DNA of 64,000 nt from Bifidobacterium felsineum. Lineage in GTDB: Bacteria; Actinomycetota; Actinomycetes; Actinomycetales; Bifidobacteriaceae. The notes beneath the pieces were generated by a model. It searched no databases. It worked only from the letters and a program-made list of their open reading frames with translations, and had not been told where the DNA came from. Both the position numbers and the translations under genes were made by a program. Numbering within the stretch: position 1 is the stretch's first letter; each line of letters opens with the position of its first letter. Of the stretch, positions 37,500-45,438 are shown one piece after another. The stretch lies in the NCBI RefSeq assembly GCF_002802915.1, contig NZ_PEBJ01000004.1, forward strand, positions 105,018 through 169,017. The letters are read 5' to 3'.

Positions 37500-37684
37500 A
37501 TCGTCAGATTGTCCTCGCGGTCGCCGTCTTCGGCAATCGGCATCCGAACAAAAGCTTTCACCCGGTTTTGTAGAGCCCAAACAAACGTTCGCGTAGGTTC
37601 CGCTTACGTAACCGGTAAGTTGAGATGCCGAAAAACCTTGAAATCGCAACGTTTTTGCGGTACATCAATCGCATAATTACCAAG

Positions 37685-37850
37685 TTGACACTAATGATTT
37701 ATTCGTCAATTATCGACAAAGACATTTCCGGAAATTTGTATCTTGATACGAAACCGCACGAAATCGCACACCCGTACGATGGCAATCACAGTTGGGAAGG
37801 CTCCTCGCTATCGTGCCGGCGGTTTCACCCGTAGAAATCCGCCGGCACGA
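37685..37850 (+). promoter_or_regulatory. Candidate bioY promoter and leader hairpin
   Basis: In the divergent accC/bioY gap (37500-37938), TTGACA at 37685-37690 and AATTAT at 37708-37713 are 17 bp apart on the plus strand. The same stretch contains an inverted TTGAC...GTCAA pair that could be a repressor site. At 37811-37822 and 37839-37850 perfect 12-bp arms (TCGTGCCGGCGG) form a stem in the bioY leader, possibly an attenuator. No riboswitch consensus is recognised. Confidence 0.4.
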
Positions 37851-37938
37851 CGATTCAGGGAAATCACCATCATCAATGCGCAATCATGAGCGGCATACGC
37901 CGTTCAACGCAACCGCAGCGCACACTAAGGGGAATATC

Positions 37939-38538
37939 ATGCAGACTTCGCATACCACCGCATCCACCACCGTCACCGGTTCATTGGCACGCCGCGCGCT
38001 TGCCGCATCCTGGAAGCCGGTGTTGTTCGCCGTACTGCTGTGGCTGTCCGCCGCTGCCGGCGAAATCCCGATTCCAGGCACTCCGGTGCCAATCACCTTG
38101 CAGACGTTCGTGGTAATGCTCGCCGGTCTGATGCTGACTTGGCGTCAAGCCGGCTCCGCACTGGCGCTGTATATCGCCGCTGGTGCCATCGGACTGCCGG
38201 TATTCGCCGGAGGTGCTTCCACGATGGCATTGGTCGGCCCGAGCGCCGGATTCATCTTCGGCTTCCTGCCGGGTGTGGTGGCAATCGCACTACTGCGAGG
38301 CAAGGCTGATACCTCTTCCGCCGCACGCGTTGCACTGACCTTCGGCCGCTACCTGTTTGCCGCCATCATCGGCGGCGTCGCCGTGGTGTACGCGTTCGGA
38401 TTCCTCGTCCAGTCAGCACTGACCGGTGCCCCGATCGCCGCCGTGGCCCTGGCATCCATGGGCTTCGTCGCCGGCGACGCCGTCAAGGCCGTAGTCGCCG
38501 CACTGGCCGCCGCAGGACTGACCAAACTCAGCCGCTGA
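37939..38538 (+). CDS. bioY: Biotin transporter substrate-binding subunit BioY
   Basis: S-component of an ECF-type biotin uptake system in the cytoplasmic membrane. 199 residues from ATG 37939 (AAGGGG upstream; earlier starts are not protein-like). Six hydrophobic segments and the BioY hallmarks are present: EIPIPGTPVPITLQTFVVML, GAIGLPVFAGG and GPSAGFIFGFLPG. The ECF energising module is not in the window. It stands next to the biotin-dependent carboxylase and birA, which fits a biotin-auxotrophic organism feeding biotin to fatty acid synthesis. The hairpin element at 38539-38708 starts right after its stop codon. Confidence 0.93.
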   Translation: MQTSHTTASTTVTGSLARRALAASWKPVLFAVLLWLSAAAGEIPIPGTPVPITLQTFVVMLAGLMLTWRQAGSALALYIAAGAIGLPVFAGGASTMALVGPSAGFIFGFLPGVVAIALLRGKADTSSAARVALTFGRYLFAAIIGGVAVVYAFGFLVQSALTGAPIAAVALASMGFVAGDAVKAVVAALAAAGLTKLSR

Positions 38539-38708
38539 GCGTCCATAATTCGGGTAAACATCCCATCTCACCCAATTTATGGACACTGAACTTCAATAAA
38601 CGTCCAAAAAATGGGGAATTACGCCACTCGTCCGGATTTATGGACACTGACATGAGGTAAGTGTCCATAAATCCGGATGTTCAGCATTTCTACCCGAATT
38701 ATGGACAC
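38539..38708. repeat. Multi-hairpin element after bioY (locus-specific arms)
   Basis: Outer arms 38539-38556 (GCGTCCATAATTCGGGTA) and 38691-38708 are inverted copies with one difference. Inside, 38541-38555 also pairs with 38570-38584 (13 of 15), and 38631-38648 (TCCGGATTTATGGACACT) pairs perfectly with 38660-38677 around 11 bases. All arms share the word TTATGGACA. The architecture matches the 7051/8505/13849 elements but the sequence is unrelated. From 38709 to 38846 I see nothing. Confidence 0.7.
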
Positions 38709-38846
38709 CGGCGAGGGGCAGAATCATATTCGTATTCGATGGCTTTCAGTAGTTTGCAGACGAAAGCCAGTGGACCGGAAGCGGAGAACGAAGGAACAGG
38801 GGGCCAAGGTCAGAAAACGAAACGAGGACGGGTCAACGGGGACGGA

Positions 38847-39764
38847 TTACAGCACACCGACGTCCGCAGTGTGCACCATGTGATCCACACCGTCTGAAGT
38901 GCGCAGCACCAAAGAGGCATCGTCATCGAGACCGATAGCCTCACCGGTCAGCGTGGAACCATCGGTGAAATGCGCCTCGACCTCACGGCCGCTGGCCCAG
39001 CAGATGGTCTTCATCTCATCGCGCAGCAATTCAGCCTGACCTTGCGGATCCGCCACAAACTTCGCCAAACGAATCCCCAGCCCCTCGACCGAGCGTGCCG
39101 CCACCGCATCCTGCATCGCATCGAACGACGGCAGTCCAGTGGCATGCAGCTGCAATGACGTGGACTTCGACGTAGGCAATCGACTGGGATCGAGTGCCAG
39201 ATTCAATCCGACGCCGAACACCAATGCCACATCATCGTCAGCCCCATCGGCAGCACCGCCCTCAGCACCAGGAAGCATCACCACTTCAGACAAGAGGCCG
39301 CCGAGCTTCAAACCGTGGCAGAACACATCGTTCGGCCACTTCAGCTCCAGGAAATGCGCCGAATCGACCATTGAGGCACCATATTCCTCAATCATGCCGT
39401 TAAGCGCATCGATTGTGGTCAGTCCGGCGATCATCTGCAGCCAACCGTTCACGGACGGGTCCAGCGCAACAGCACGAGGGATGCGCACGACGTAGGAAAT
39501 CGTCGAGCAGCGGCCCGGCTGACTGATCCATGTGTGCCCATTGCGTCCTCGCCCGGCCACTTGGCGGTCGGCCACCACCACGGCAACAGACAGTCGCTCG
39601 GCGTCTGGCCCGGCAGCCGAAGACGGCAACGCCAGCGAACCATCCGCAATCATCTGGGCGGCCAACGCATTGGTGGAATCGGTCTCGGCAACGCTGACGA
39701 TACGATTCGCAATGGCCTCGGTTTTAGGCAACTGAGGTTTCGTAGTCTGTAGTGCAAGCATCAT
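38847..39764 (-). CDS. birA: Biotin--[acetyl-CoA carboxylase] ligase
   Basis: Attaches biotin to the carrier Lys of the AccC protein through biotinyl-AMP. About 305 residues from ATG 39764 (a TTG at 39770 is the first in-frame alternative). The catalytic domain shows AVVVADRQVAGRGRNGHTW with the GRGR nucleotide loop, then SQPGRCSTISYVVRIP, LELKWPNDVFCHGLKLGGLL with the KWPND motif, and a C-terminal SH3-like domain (SREVEAHFTDGSTLTGEAIG then DDDASLVLRT). There is no N-terminal helix-turn-helix, so it should not act as a biotin repressor. The ribosome site is weak. The gene faces bioY. Confidence 0.92.
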   Translation of the reverse strand: MMLALQTTKPQLPKTEAIANRIVSVAETDSTNALAAQMIADGSLALPSSAAGPDAERLSVAVVVADRQVAGRGRNGHTWISQPGRCSTISYVVRIPRAVALDPSVNGWLQMIAGLTTIDALNGMIEEYGASMVDSAHFLELKWPNDVFCHGLKLGGLLSEVVMLPGAEGGAADGADDDVALVFGVGLNLALDPSRLPTSKSTSLQLHATGLPSFDAMQDAVAARSVEGLGIRLAKFVADPQGQAELLRDEMKTICWASGREVEAHFTDGSTLTGEAIGLDDDASLVLRTSDGVDHMVHTADVGVL

Positions 39765-39904
39765 GGGCAAAACGTTACCGCATTATGGATGCCAAAGAGC
39801 CCAACAATCCCACGAAAAAACGGCTTAAAATTAAGGTTTTTGCCCACCATCACCATGTGAACGTTCACACGTGGGCAAAGTCACAGCCACACGCCCAATG
39901 CACC

Positions 39905-39928
39905 CTTATTTATAACTTTATAAATAAG
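39905..39928. promoter_or_regulatory. Putative TetR operator upstream of GH94
   Basis: Perfect 11-bp arms CTTATTTATAA and TTATAAATAAG separated by two bases. TATGCT four bases later (39932-39937) can serve as the -10 box, so a bound protein would cover the promoter. The palindrome recurs at 51241, 59970 and 60093. Confidence 0.75.
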
Positions 39929-40018
39929 TGCTATGCTGAAGCAGTACCAAAGACGCACGATGCGGCAACAGAGACGACACAACGCCGCAGCAGCAATGAC
40001 GCAGCCGAAAGGAACACT

Positions 40019-42523
40019 ATGCGATACGGTCATTTTGACGACGCAGCCCGCGAGTATGTCATCGAGACTCCCGCCACCCCACTGCCCTGGATCAACTACC
40101 TCGGCAATGAAGACTTTTTCTCGCTGATTTCCAACACCGCCGGCGGCTACTCCTTCTACAAGGACGCCAAGTTGCGCCGCATCACCCGCTACCGTTACAA
40201 CGGCGTTCCTGCCGACAACGGCGCACGCAACTACTACGTGAGCATTATGAGCGGCGAAGGAACCGACGCAACCCCGGTTGAGACCTTCTCTCCCACCTTC
40301 CTTCCGACCAAGACCCCGCTGGATTCCTACCAGTGTCGCCATGGCATCGGATACACCGTGTTCGAAGCCGCAAAGTCCGGCATCAAGACCACGCTGACCG
40401 CATTCGTGCCACTGCACACCAACGCGGAAATTAACCGTTTCGATGTAACCAACACCACCGATTTCACCAAGACCATCGATATCACCGGCGCAGTGGAATG
40501 GTGCCTATGGAATGCCGTGGATGATTCCACGAACTTCCAGCGCAACCTGTCCACCGGCGAAGTTGAAATCGAGCAGCGCGAAGATGCAACCTTGCTCTAC
40601 CACAAGACCGAGTTCAAGGAGCGCCGCAACCATTACGCATTCTGGTCCGTGAACACGCCGACCATCGGCTTCGATACCGACCGTGCGACCTTCCTGGGTC
40701 AGTTCAACGGCTGGGATACTCCACAGGTCATCGCCGAAGGCCACGCCCACGACTCCTATGCACATGGCTGGTCGCCGATTGCCGCAAACCGCGTGCGTCT
40801 GACCCTTCAGCCCGGCGAAACCCGCTCGCTAGTGTTCATGCTCGGCTACATTGAAGTCCCCACCGATCAAAAGTGGGAGGATCCGAACGACCCCGCCAAG
40901 GTGGGCATCATCAACAAGCAGTCCGCTCATGACCTTTACGAGCGCTTCGCCACCGTCGAACAGATCGAAGCTGCACTGGCCGAACTCAAGGATTACTGGA
41001 ACCAGCTGCTGAGCATCTACACCGTTGAATCCGGTGACGAACGACTGGACCGCATGGTCAACATCTGGCATCAGTACCAGTGCATGGTCACGTTCAACAT
41101 GTCCCGCTCCGCCTCCTACTGGGAGTCCGGCACCGGCCGCGGCATGGGCTTCCGCGATTCCAACCAGGACCTGCTCGGCTTCGTGCACCTCGTGCCCGAA
41201 CGCGCCCGCGAGCGCATCATCGACATCGCCTCCACCCAGATGGAGGACGGTTCCGCCTGGCATCAGTACCAGCCGCTCACCAAGAAGGGCAACGCCGATA
41301 TCGGCGGTGGCTTCAACGATGATCCGCTGTGGCTCATCGCCGGCACCTACGCTTACCTTGCCGAAACCGGCGACACCAGCATTCTCACCGAACCGGTGCC
41401 GTTCAACAACGTCGAGGGCTCCGAAGCTCCGCTGCTCGAGCACCTGCGCCGCTCCGCCAATTACACGATGACCCATCTCGGCCCGCACAAGCTGCCGCTG
41501 ATCGGCCGTGCGGATTGGAATGACTGTCTGAACCTCAACTGCTTCTCCGCCACCCCGGGCGAAAGCTTCCAGACCGTGGAAAACAACGACACCGGCATCG
41601 CCGAGAGCGTGTTCATCGGCGGCATGTTCGTGCTCTACGGCGGTCAATACGCCGATATTCTTGAGCATTATGGCACCGACTGCGGCATGTCCTCCAGCGA
41701 GACCAGCGCTGAGGTTGCCCATGTGCACGAGGCAATCAAGGATATGACCGAGGCCGTCAAGACTGCCGGCTGGGATGGCGAATGGTTCGTCCGCGCCTAC
41801 GATGCTTACTCTCGTCCGGTTGGTTCCCACACCGATAACGAGGGCCAGATCTTCATCGAACCGCAGGGCATGTGCGTTATGGCCGGCATTGGTCTCGACG
41901 ATGGTAAGGCCCAGGCTGCGCTCACTTCAGTGCGCGATCGTCTGACCTGCGAGTGGGGTACTGCGATCCTTGCCCCCGCCTACTCCACCTACCGTATCGA
42001 ATTGGGTGAGATTTCCACCTATCCGCGCGGCTACAAGGAGAACGGCGGCATCTTCTGCCACAACAATCCGTGGATTTCCATCGCCAACGCCGTTGCCGGC
42101 AATGACGATGAAGCGTTCGCCGTCTACCGCCGCAACTGCCCGGCTTGGCTGGAGGATAAGTCCGACATTCGCAAGGTTGAGCCGTACGTGTACTGCCAGA
42201 TGGTAGCCGGCCCTGAAGCTGCTGTACCCGGTGAAGGCAAGAACTCCTGGCTCACCGGCACCGCTGCTTGGACGTTCGTGGATGTGTCCCAGTATCTGCT
42301 CGGCATTCGCCCGACTTTGGACGGTCTCGCCATCGAGCCGCATCTGCCCGCCGAGTACACGAACCTCAACGTCACCCGCAAGTATCAGGGCAAGACCTAT
42401 CACATTGCTTTGGAACGCACCGGCGAGCGCACGCTCAAGGTAAACGGACAGCCCGTTGATGGCACTCTGGTGCGAGCGTCCGCCCAGGATGCCGATGACG
42501 TCGAGGTCACCGTCACCTTCTAG
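40019..42523 (+). CDS. GH94 cellobiose phosphorylase
   Basis: Phosphorolysis of a beta-1,4-glucosyl disaccharide to alpha-glucose 1-phosphate and glucose, saving ATP. 834 residues from ATG 40019 (AAAGGA upstream; the longer open frame to 39752 covers the promoter). It begins MRYGHFDDAAREYVI and TPLPWINYLGNEDFFSLISN, the typical cellobiose phosphorylase N-terminus. In the alpha-barrel, YWESGTGRGMGFRDSNQD and GRADWNDCLNLNCFS (general-acid Asp) are visible, then TYRIELGEISTYPRGYKENG. There is no signal peptide, so it is cytosolic. Laminaribiose or other beta-glucoside specificity is possible; the N-terminus and length favour cellobiose. It shares its operator type with the GH31 and transporter units. 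Confidence 0.88.
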   Translation: MRYGHFDDAAREYVIETPATPLPWINYLGNEDFFSLISNTAGGYSFYKDAKLRRITRYRYNGVPADNGARNYYVSIMSGEGTDATPVETFSPTFLPTKTPLDSYQCRHGIGYTVFEAAKSGIKTTLTAFVPLHTNAEINRFDVTNTTDFTKTIDITGAVEWCLWNAVDDSTNFQRNLSTGEVEIEQREDATLLYHKTEFKERRNHYAFWSVNTPTIGFDTDRATFLGQFNGWDTPQVIAEGHAHDSYAHGWSPIAANRVRLTLQPGETRSLVFMLGYIEVPTDQKWEDPNDPAKVGIINKQSAHDLYERFATVEQIEAALAELKDYWNQLLSIYTVESGDERLDRMVNIWHQYQCMVTFNMSRSASYWESGTGRGMGFRDSNQDLLGFVHLVPERARERIIDIASTQMEDGSAWHQYQPLTKKGNADIGGGFNDDPLWLIAGTYAYLAETGDTSILTEPVPFNNVEGSEAPLLEHLRRSANYTMTHLGPHKLPLIGRADWNDCLNLNCFSATPGESFQTVENNDTGIAESVFIGGMFVLYGGQYADILEHYGTDCGMSSSETSAEVAHVHEAIKDMTEAVKTAGWDGEWFVRAYDAYSRPVGSHTDNEGQIFIEPQGMCVMAGIGLDDGKAQAALTSVRDRLTCEWGTAILAPAYSTYRIELGEISTYPRGYKENGGIFCHNNPWISIANAVAGNDDEAFAVYRRNCPAWLEDKSDIRKVEPYVYCQMVAGPEAAVPGEGKNSWLTGTAAWTFVDVSQYLLGIRPTLDGLAIEPHLPAEYTNLNVTRKYQGKTYHIALERTGERTLKVNGQPVDGTLVRASAQDADDVEVTVTF

Positions 42524-42547
42524 TCCACTGATTTCACTGATTATTTT

Positions 42548-42582
42548 GGGGTTGGCTTCTACCGCTCGGAGAAGCCAACCCC
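42548..42582 (+). terminator. Terminator of GH94
   Basis: Perfect 12-bp arms GGGGTTGGCTTC (42548-42559) and GAAGCCAACCCC (42571-42582), 25 bp after the stop. There is no long T run, so partial read-through into the esterase gene at 42605 is likely. Confidence 0.7.
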
Positions 42583-42604
42583 ACGTCTGACGCAAAGGAT
42601 TGCC

Positions 42605-43429
42605 ATGCAATACATTGATCGCGCCATCGAAGGCATCGATGGCACCACTGCACAATTCGTCGGCTATGTTATTGATAATTCCCCGGAAGTCGACCCGAAT
42701 CGCAAGCGCCCGGCTGTGCTGATCATTCCGGGCGGAGGCTATGAAATGACTTCCGACCGCGAAGCCGAGCCCATCGCGTTGAAGTTCGTCGGCGCTGGTT
42801 ATAACGCGTTCGTGCTGCGTTACTCCTGCAAGCCCAGCGTGTATCCGACCGCCTTGTGCGAAGCCGCCGAAGCCATGCGCCTCATCCGTTCTCATGCCAG
42901 CGAATGGCATACCGACCCTGATCGTATTGCCGTGGCCGGTTTCTCCGCAGGCGGGCATCTTGCCGCCAATCTCGCCACCTCCGCAGGCGATGACGACGAG
43001 CAGGCCAACGGTTATGACCCGGATGAGGTTCGCCCGAACGCGCTGATTCTTGGCTACCCGGTCATCACTTCCGGCGAATATGCACATCGCGGCAGCTTCG
43101 ATGCGCTGCTCGGCGACGGTCGCAACACCGATACCGCATGGCTTGAGAAGCTTTCCGTTGAGCAGCATATCGATGCCAAGACGCCACCGGTCTTCCTCTG
43201 GCATACCGTCACTGACGATTGCGTGCCCGTGGAGAACAGTCTCATGCTCATCTCAGCATGCAAAGCCGCCCAAGTGCCGGTTGAAGCACACCTCTTCCCC
43301 GAAGGCGGTCATGGACTTGCGCTCGGCACCATCGAAACCGCATGGGAAGCGAACCCGGCCTGCGTATTCGAATGCGTTCAGGTCTGGCCCGAGCTTGCTA
43401 TCAGCTGGATGAAACGACTGTTCGAATAG
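42605..43429 (+). CDS. Alpha/beta-hydrolase carbohydrate esterase
   Basis: 274 residues, start ATG 42605 behind AAAGGA. Alpha/beta-hydrolase fold with the oxyanion loop IIPGGGYEMTSDREAEPIAL, nucleophile elbow VAGFSAGGHLAANLA, a late Asp (WHTVTDDCVPVENSL) and a His (FPEGGHGLALG). This pattern matches acetylxylan/feruloyl esterase-like enzymes (BD-FAE type) found with hemicellulose genes. No signal peptide, so it would act on imported acetylated oligosaccharides. Together with the SGNH esterase at 55138-55815 it gives the locus two different deacetylases. Exact substrate is inferred from context. Confidence 0.75.
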   Translation: MQYIDRAIEGIDGTTAQFVGYVIDNSPEVDPNRKRPAVLIIPGGGYEMTSDREAEPIALKFVGAGYNAFVLRYSCKPSVYPTALCEAAEAMRLIRSHASEWHTDPDRIAVAGFSAGGHLAANLATSAGDDDEQANGYDPDEVRPNALILGYPVITSGEYAHRGSFDALLGDGRNTDTAWLEKLSVEQHIDAKTPPVFLWHTVTDDCVPVENSLMLISACKAAQVPVEAHLFPEGGHGLALGTIETAWEANPACVFECVQVWPELAISWMKRLFE

Positions 43430-43494
43430 CACCCGATAGCGTACACTATGGAAGCATTGTGAGCGCACACATTTGCGTTGGAGGGAGGTCATCA

Positions 43495-44292
43495 ATGCCC
43501 GTTGCAGCATGGGAACAATTCTTGCAGGATCAGAACAGCTGGCCTGCGGCGTCCAGAACCACCCGCCAAGCCGTGGTCCGCGACACCACGTCCGGCACCA
43601 CCTTCGAAAAGCGCAAGCGCATGAGCCCTGAGGAACGGCATCTGCAGATCATGCAGGCCGCCGTCAAGGTCATTGCCTCCAAGGGCTTCTGGGGTATGTC
43701 GTTGCAGGATATCGCCGATGAAATCGGCATTACCGAAGCGGCACTGTATCATTACATTCGTTCAAAGAACGAACTGCTCAATATGGTGCTTGCCGAGGGT
43801 TACGATACGCCCGAAGCCGACGAATACAATGCTTCCACTGCCACCGTGACCGATTTCGATGGTCATTTCTGCTACTGCTTCCCGCGCTACTGCATCAATG
43901 TAGTCCTGTACAACCTGCAACGCCCGGAAATGGTGCAATTGTTCTCCATGCTTAACGGCGAGGCTTTAAATCCCGCGCATCCCGCCCACCGATTCTTCAT
44001 CGGCCGGCATTTGCGCAATTGGGAACAGATTGGTTCGATGAATTGGATTCTGCCGCCCGGATACGATGAGGAGCGACTCTACCATCTCTATACGCTGTCG
44101 ATGTCTGCGATGGATGGCCTGCAGTATCGTTGGCTTGCCGATCATTCCGTCAATCTGTTGGAGGAATGGATGGCATTCTCCGAAGAGATCTTTCCGGAGA
44201 ATGTTTGGAAAGGCTTCCGAGACCCGTCCGAATACGACCCTGCAAGCGGCCAATGCTTGCAGGAGTTCACGCTCGCCGCGAGGGAACTGTAA
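43495..44292 (+). CDS. TetR family regulator, probable repressor of the sugar locus
   Basis: 265 residues from ATG 43495 with GAGGGAGG upstream. The first about 45 residues are an unusual N-terminal extension. The HTH follows: ERHLQIMQAAVKVIASKGFW, then SLQDIADEIGITEAALYHYI and RSKNELLNMVLAEGY. The remaining helical C-terminal domain should bind an inducer. Its position inside the glycoside hydrolase cluster, and a shared palindrome before four of the cluster's units, make it the best candidate for the local repressor. The inducer could be a xyloglucan-derived sugar or disaccharide. It overlaps nothing and ends at a strong bidirectional terminator. Confidence 0.8.
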   Translation: MPVAAWEQFLQDQNSWPAASRTTRQAVVRDTTSGTTFEKRKRMSPEERHLQIMQAAVKVIASKGFWGMSLQDIADEIGITEAALYHYIRSKNELLNMVLAEGYDTPEADEYNASTATVTDFDGHFCYCFPRYCINVVLYNLQRPEMVQLFSMLNGEALNPAHPAHRFFIGRHLRNWEQIGSMNWILPPGYDEERLYHLYTLSMSAMDGLQYRWLADHSVNLLEEWMAFSEEIFPENVWKGFRDPSEYDPASGQCLQEFTLAAREL

Positions 44293-44310
44293 AAAAAGCT
44301 TTGCCACGCA

Positions 44311-44366
44311 CGTAATGGAATGAGCGGTACCGGTCTCACATAGCCGGTACCGCTCATTCCATTACG
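44311..44366. terminator. Bidirectional terminator between TetR and ROK genes
   Basis: Perfect 23-bp arms 44311-44333 and 44344-44366 (CGTAATGGAATGAGCGG core) around a 10-base loop, placed between two convergent stop codons (44292 and 44389). Confidence 0.85.
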
Positions 44367-44388
44367 CGCGCATATGCGCGCATTCCCC

Positions 44389-45279
44389 CTACTTCTGCAG
44401 CTCGGTCACAAACGCATAGTAGGCACCAATCAGTCCGGCGTAACTCACGTTCCGGCAGCGCTTGATGGGGGTTGCAAAGTCCTTCCAATATGGAATCGCA
44501 TCCAAGGCCTGCTCCACCAGCGGCATGAACGCCGTTTCCTGGCATACCGCTCCGCCCAGCAATACGCATTCAGGGTCGAGCGATACCACCACGTTATAGA
44601 TGCCTACGGCGATGTATTGCGCCCATTCCTCTACGATGCCACGCACTTCCGGGTCATTCATACGGCGCAGTAGGCTGGAAGGCACTACGATTTCGGCCGG
44701 TCCTCCGAACTTCTCCGCATAACGTTCACTCAACCGATCCGTGGCCGAGTATTCATGCAGCGATCGTGCACCTTCCGTCTGATAGTTCGTGATCATCATG
44801 CCGAGCTCACCGGCACGCCAATCACGACCGCGGCGAATATGCCCATCCAAAAACAGCGCGCCACCCACACCGGCATCGGTAATGGTGAACACTACGAAAT
44901 CATCGAGTTTGCGTGCGTTGCCGGCATATCGTTCGGCAATGGCTGCACAATTCGCATCATTCTCCACCCAAATCGGCAGATCATCGCCGAGTCTGCGGTG
45001 CAGTTCCTTGCCTACATTCTGCTTATACAAAGCATTGATTGCACCACCAGTAATGGTGCGCTGCTTCTTGACGTCAACGAATCCGGGCAGGCTCAATGAG
45101 ATGCCATCAATCGGTTCCTGCTGTTGGCGCACAACATTGGCAATGCCATCGAATAAGGCTTCGGAATCTTCCTTAGGCGTGGCAAAAGCGGCCGGCACAT
45201 CCTGAATACCGTCAGTCACCACGGCATGACGAATAAACCTGTACCCCACATCAAATGTCAGCACGCGCGTGCTTTCCAT
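44389..45279 (-). CDS. ROK family sugar kinase
   Basis: 296 residues from ATG 45279 (GAGGAGG upstream; the longer frame reading from 45402 includes the leader). ROK features: N-terminal phosphate-binding strand VLTFDVGYRFIRHAVV, ISLSLPGFVDVKKQRTITGG, catalytic region WVENDANCAAIAERYAG, and VVFTITDAGVGGALFLDGHI. The usual CxCGxxGC zinc site of bacterial ROK kinases is not present, and there is no HTH domain, so it is probably a kinase, not a repressor. Likely substrates are free glucose or another hexose released by the neighbouring hydrolases. It lies downstream of GH42 past a terminator. Confidence 0.8.
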   Translation of the reverse strand: MESTRVLTFDVGYRFIRHAVVTDGIQDVPAAFATPKEDSEALFDGIANVVRQQQEPIDGISLSLPGFVDVKKQRTITGGAINALYKQNVGKELHRRLGDDLPIWVENDANCAAIAERYAGNARKLDDFVVFTITDAGVGGALFLDGHIRRGRDWRAGELGMMITNYQTEGARSLHEYSATDRLSERYAEKFGGPAEIVVPSSLLRRMNDPEVRGIVEEWAQYIAVGIYNVVVSLDPECVLLGGAVCQETAFMPLVEQALDAIPYWKDFATPIKRCRNVSYAGLIGAYYAFVTELQK

Positions 45280-45365
45280 ATGCCCTCCTCGGCTGTTCCG
45301 GCTACTCCTTTCGCCTCGTTGACGCTTCCACACCAGCATGAAACGGAGCAATACCGGTAGTTTAA

Positions 45366-45408
45366 CAGGCCTTGCTATTCGTATTGATGAACGAATCAAC
45401 AAGGCCTG
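45366..45408 (-). terminator. Terminator of the GH31-GH43-GH42 unit
   Basis: Outer arms CAGGCCTTG (45366-45374) and CAAGGCCTG (45400-45408) plus inner ATTCGT/ACGAAT make one long stem 30 bp after the GH42 stop. It also stands upstream of the ROK gene, which may be read by leakage. Confidence 0.7.
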
Positions 45409-45438
45409 CGATGTTTATGTTGTGCAGCCGCACGACCC

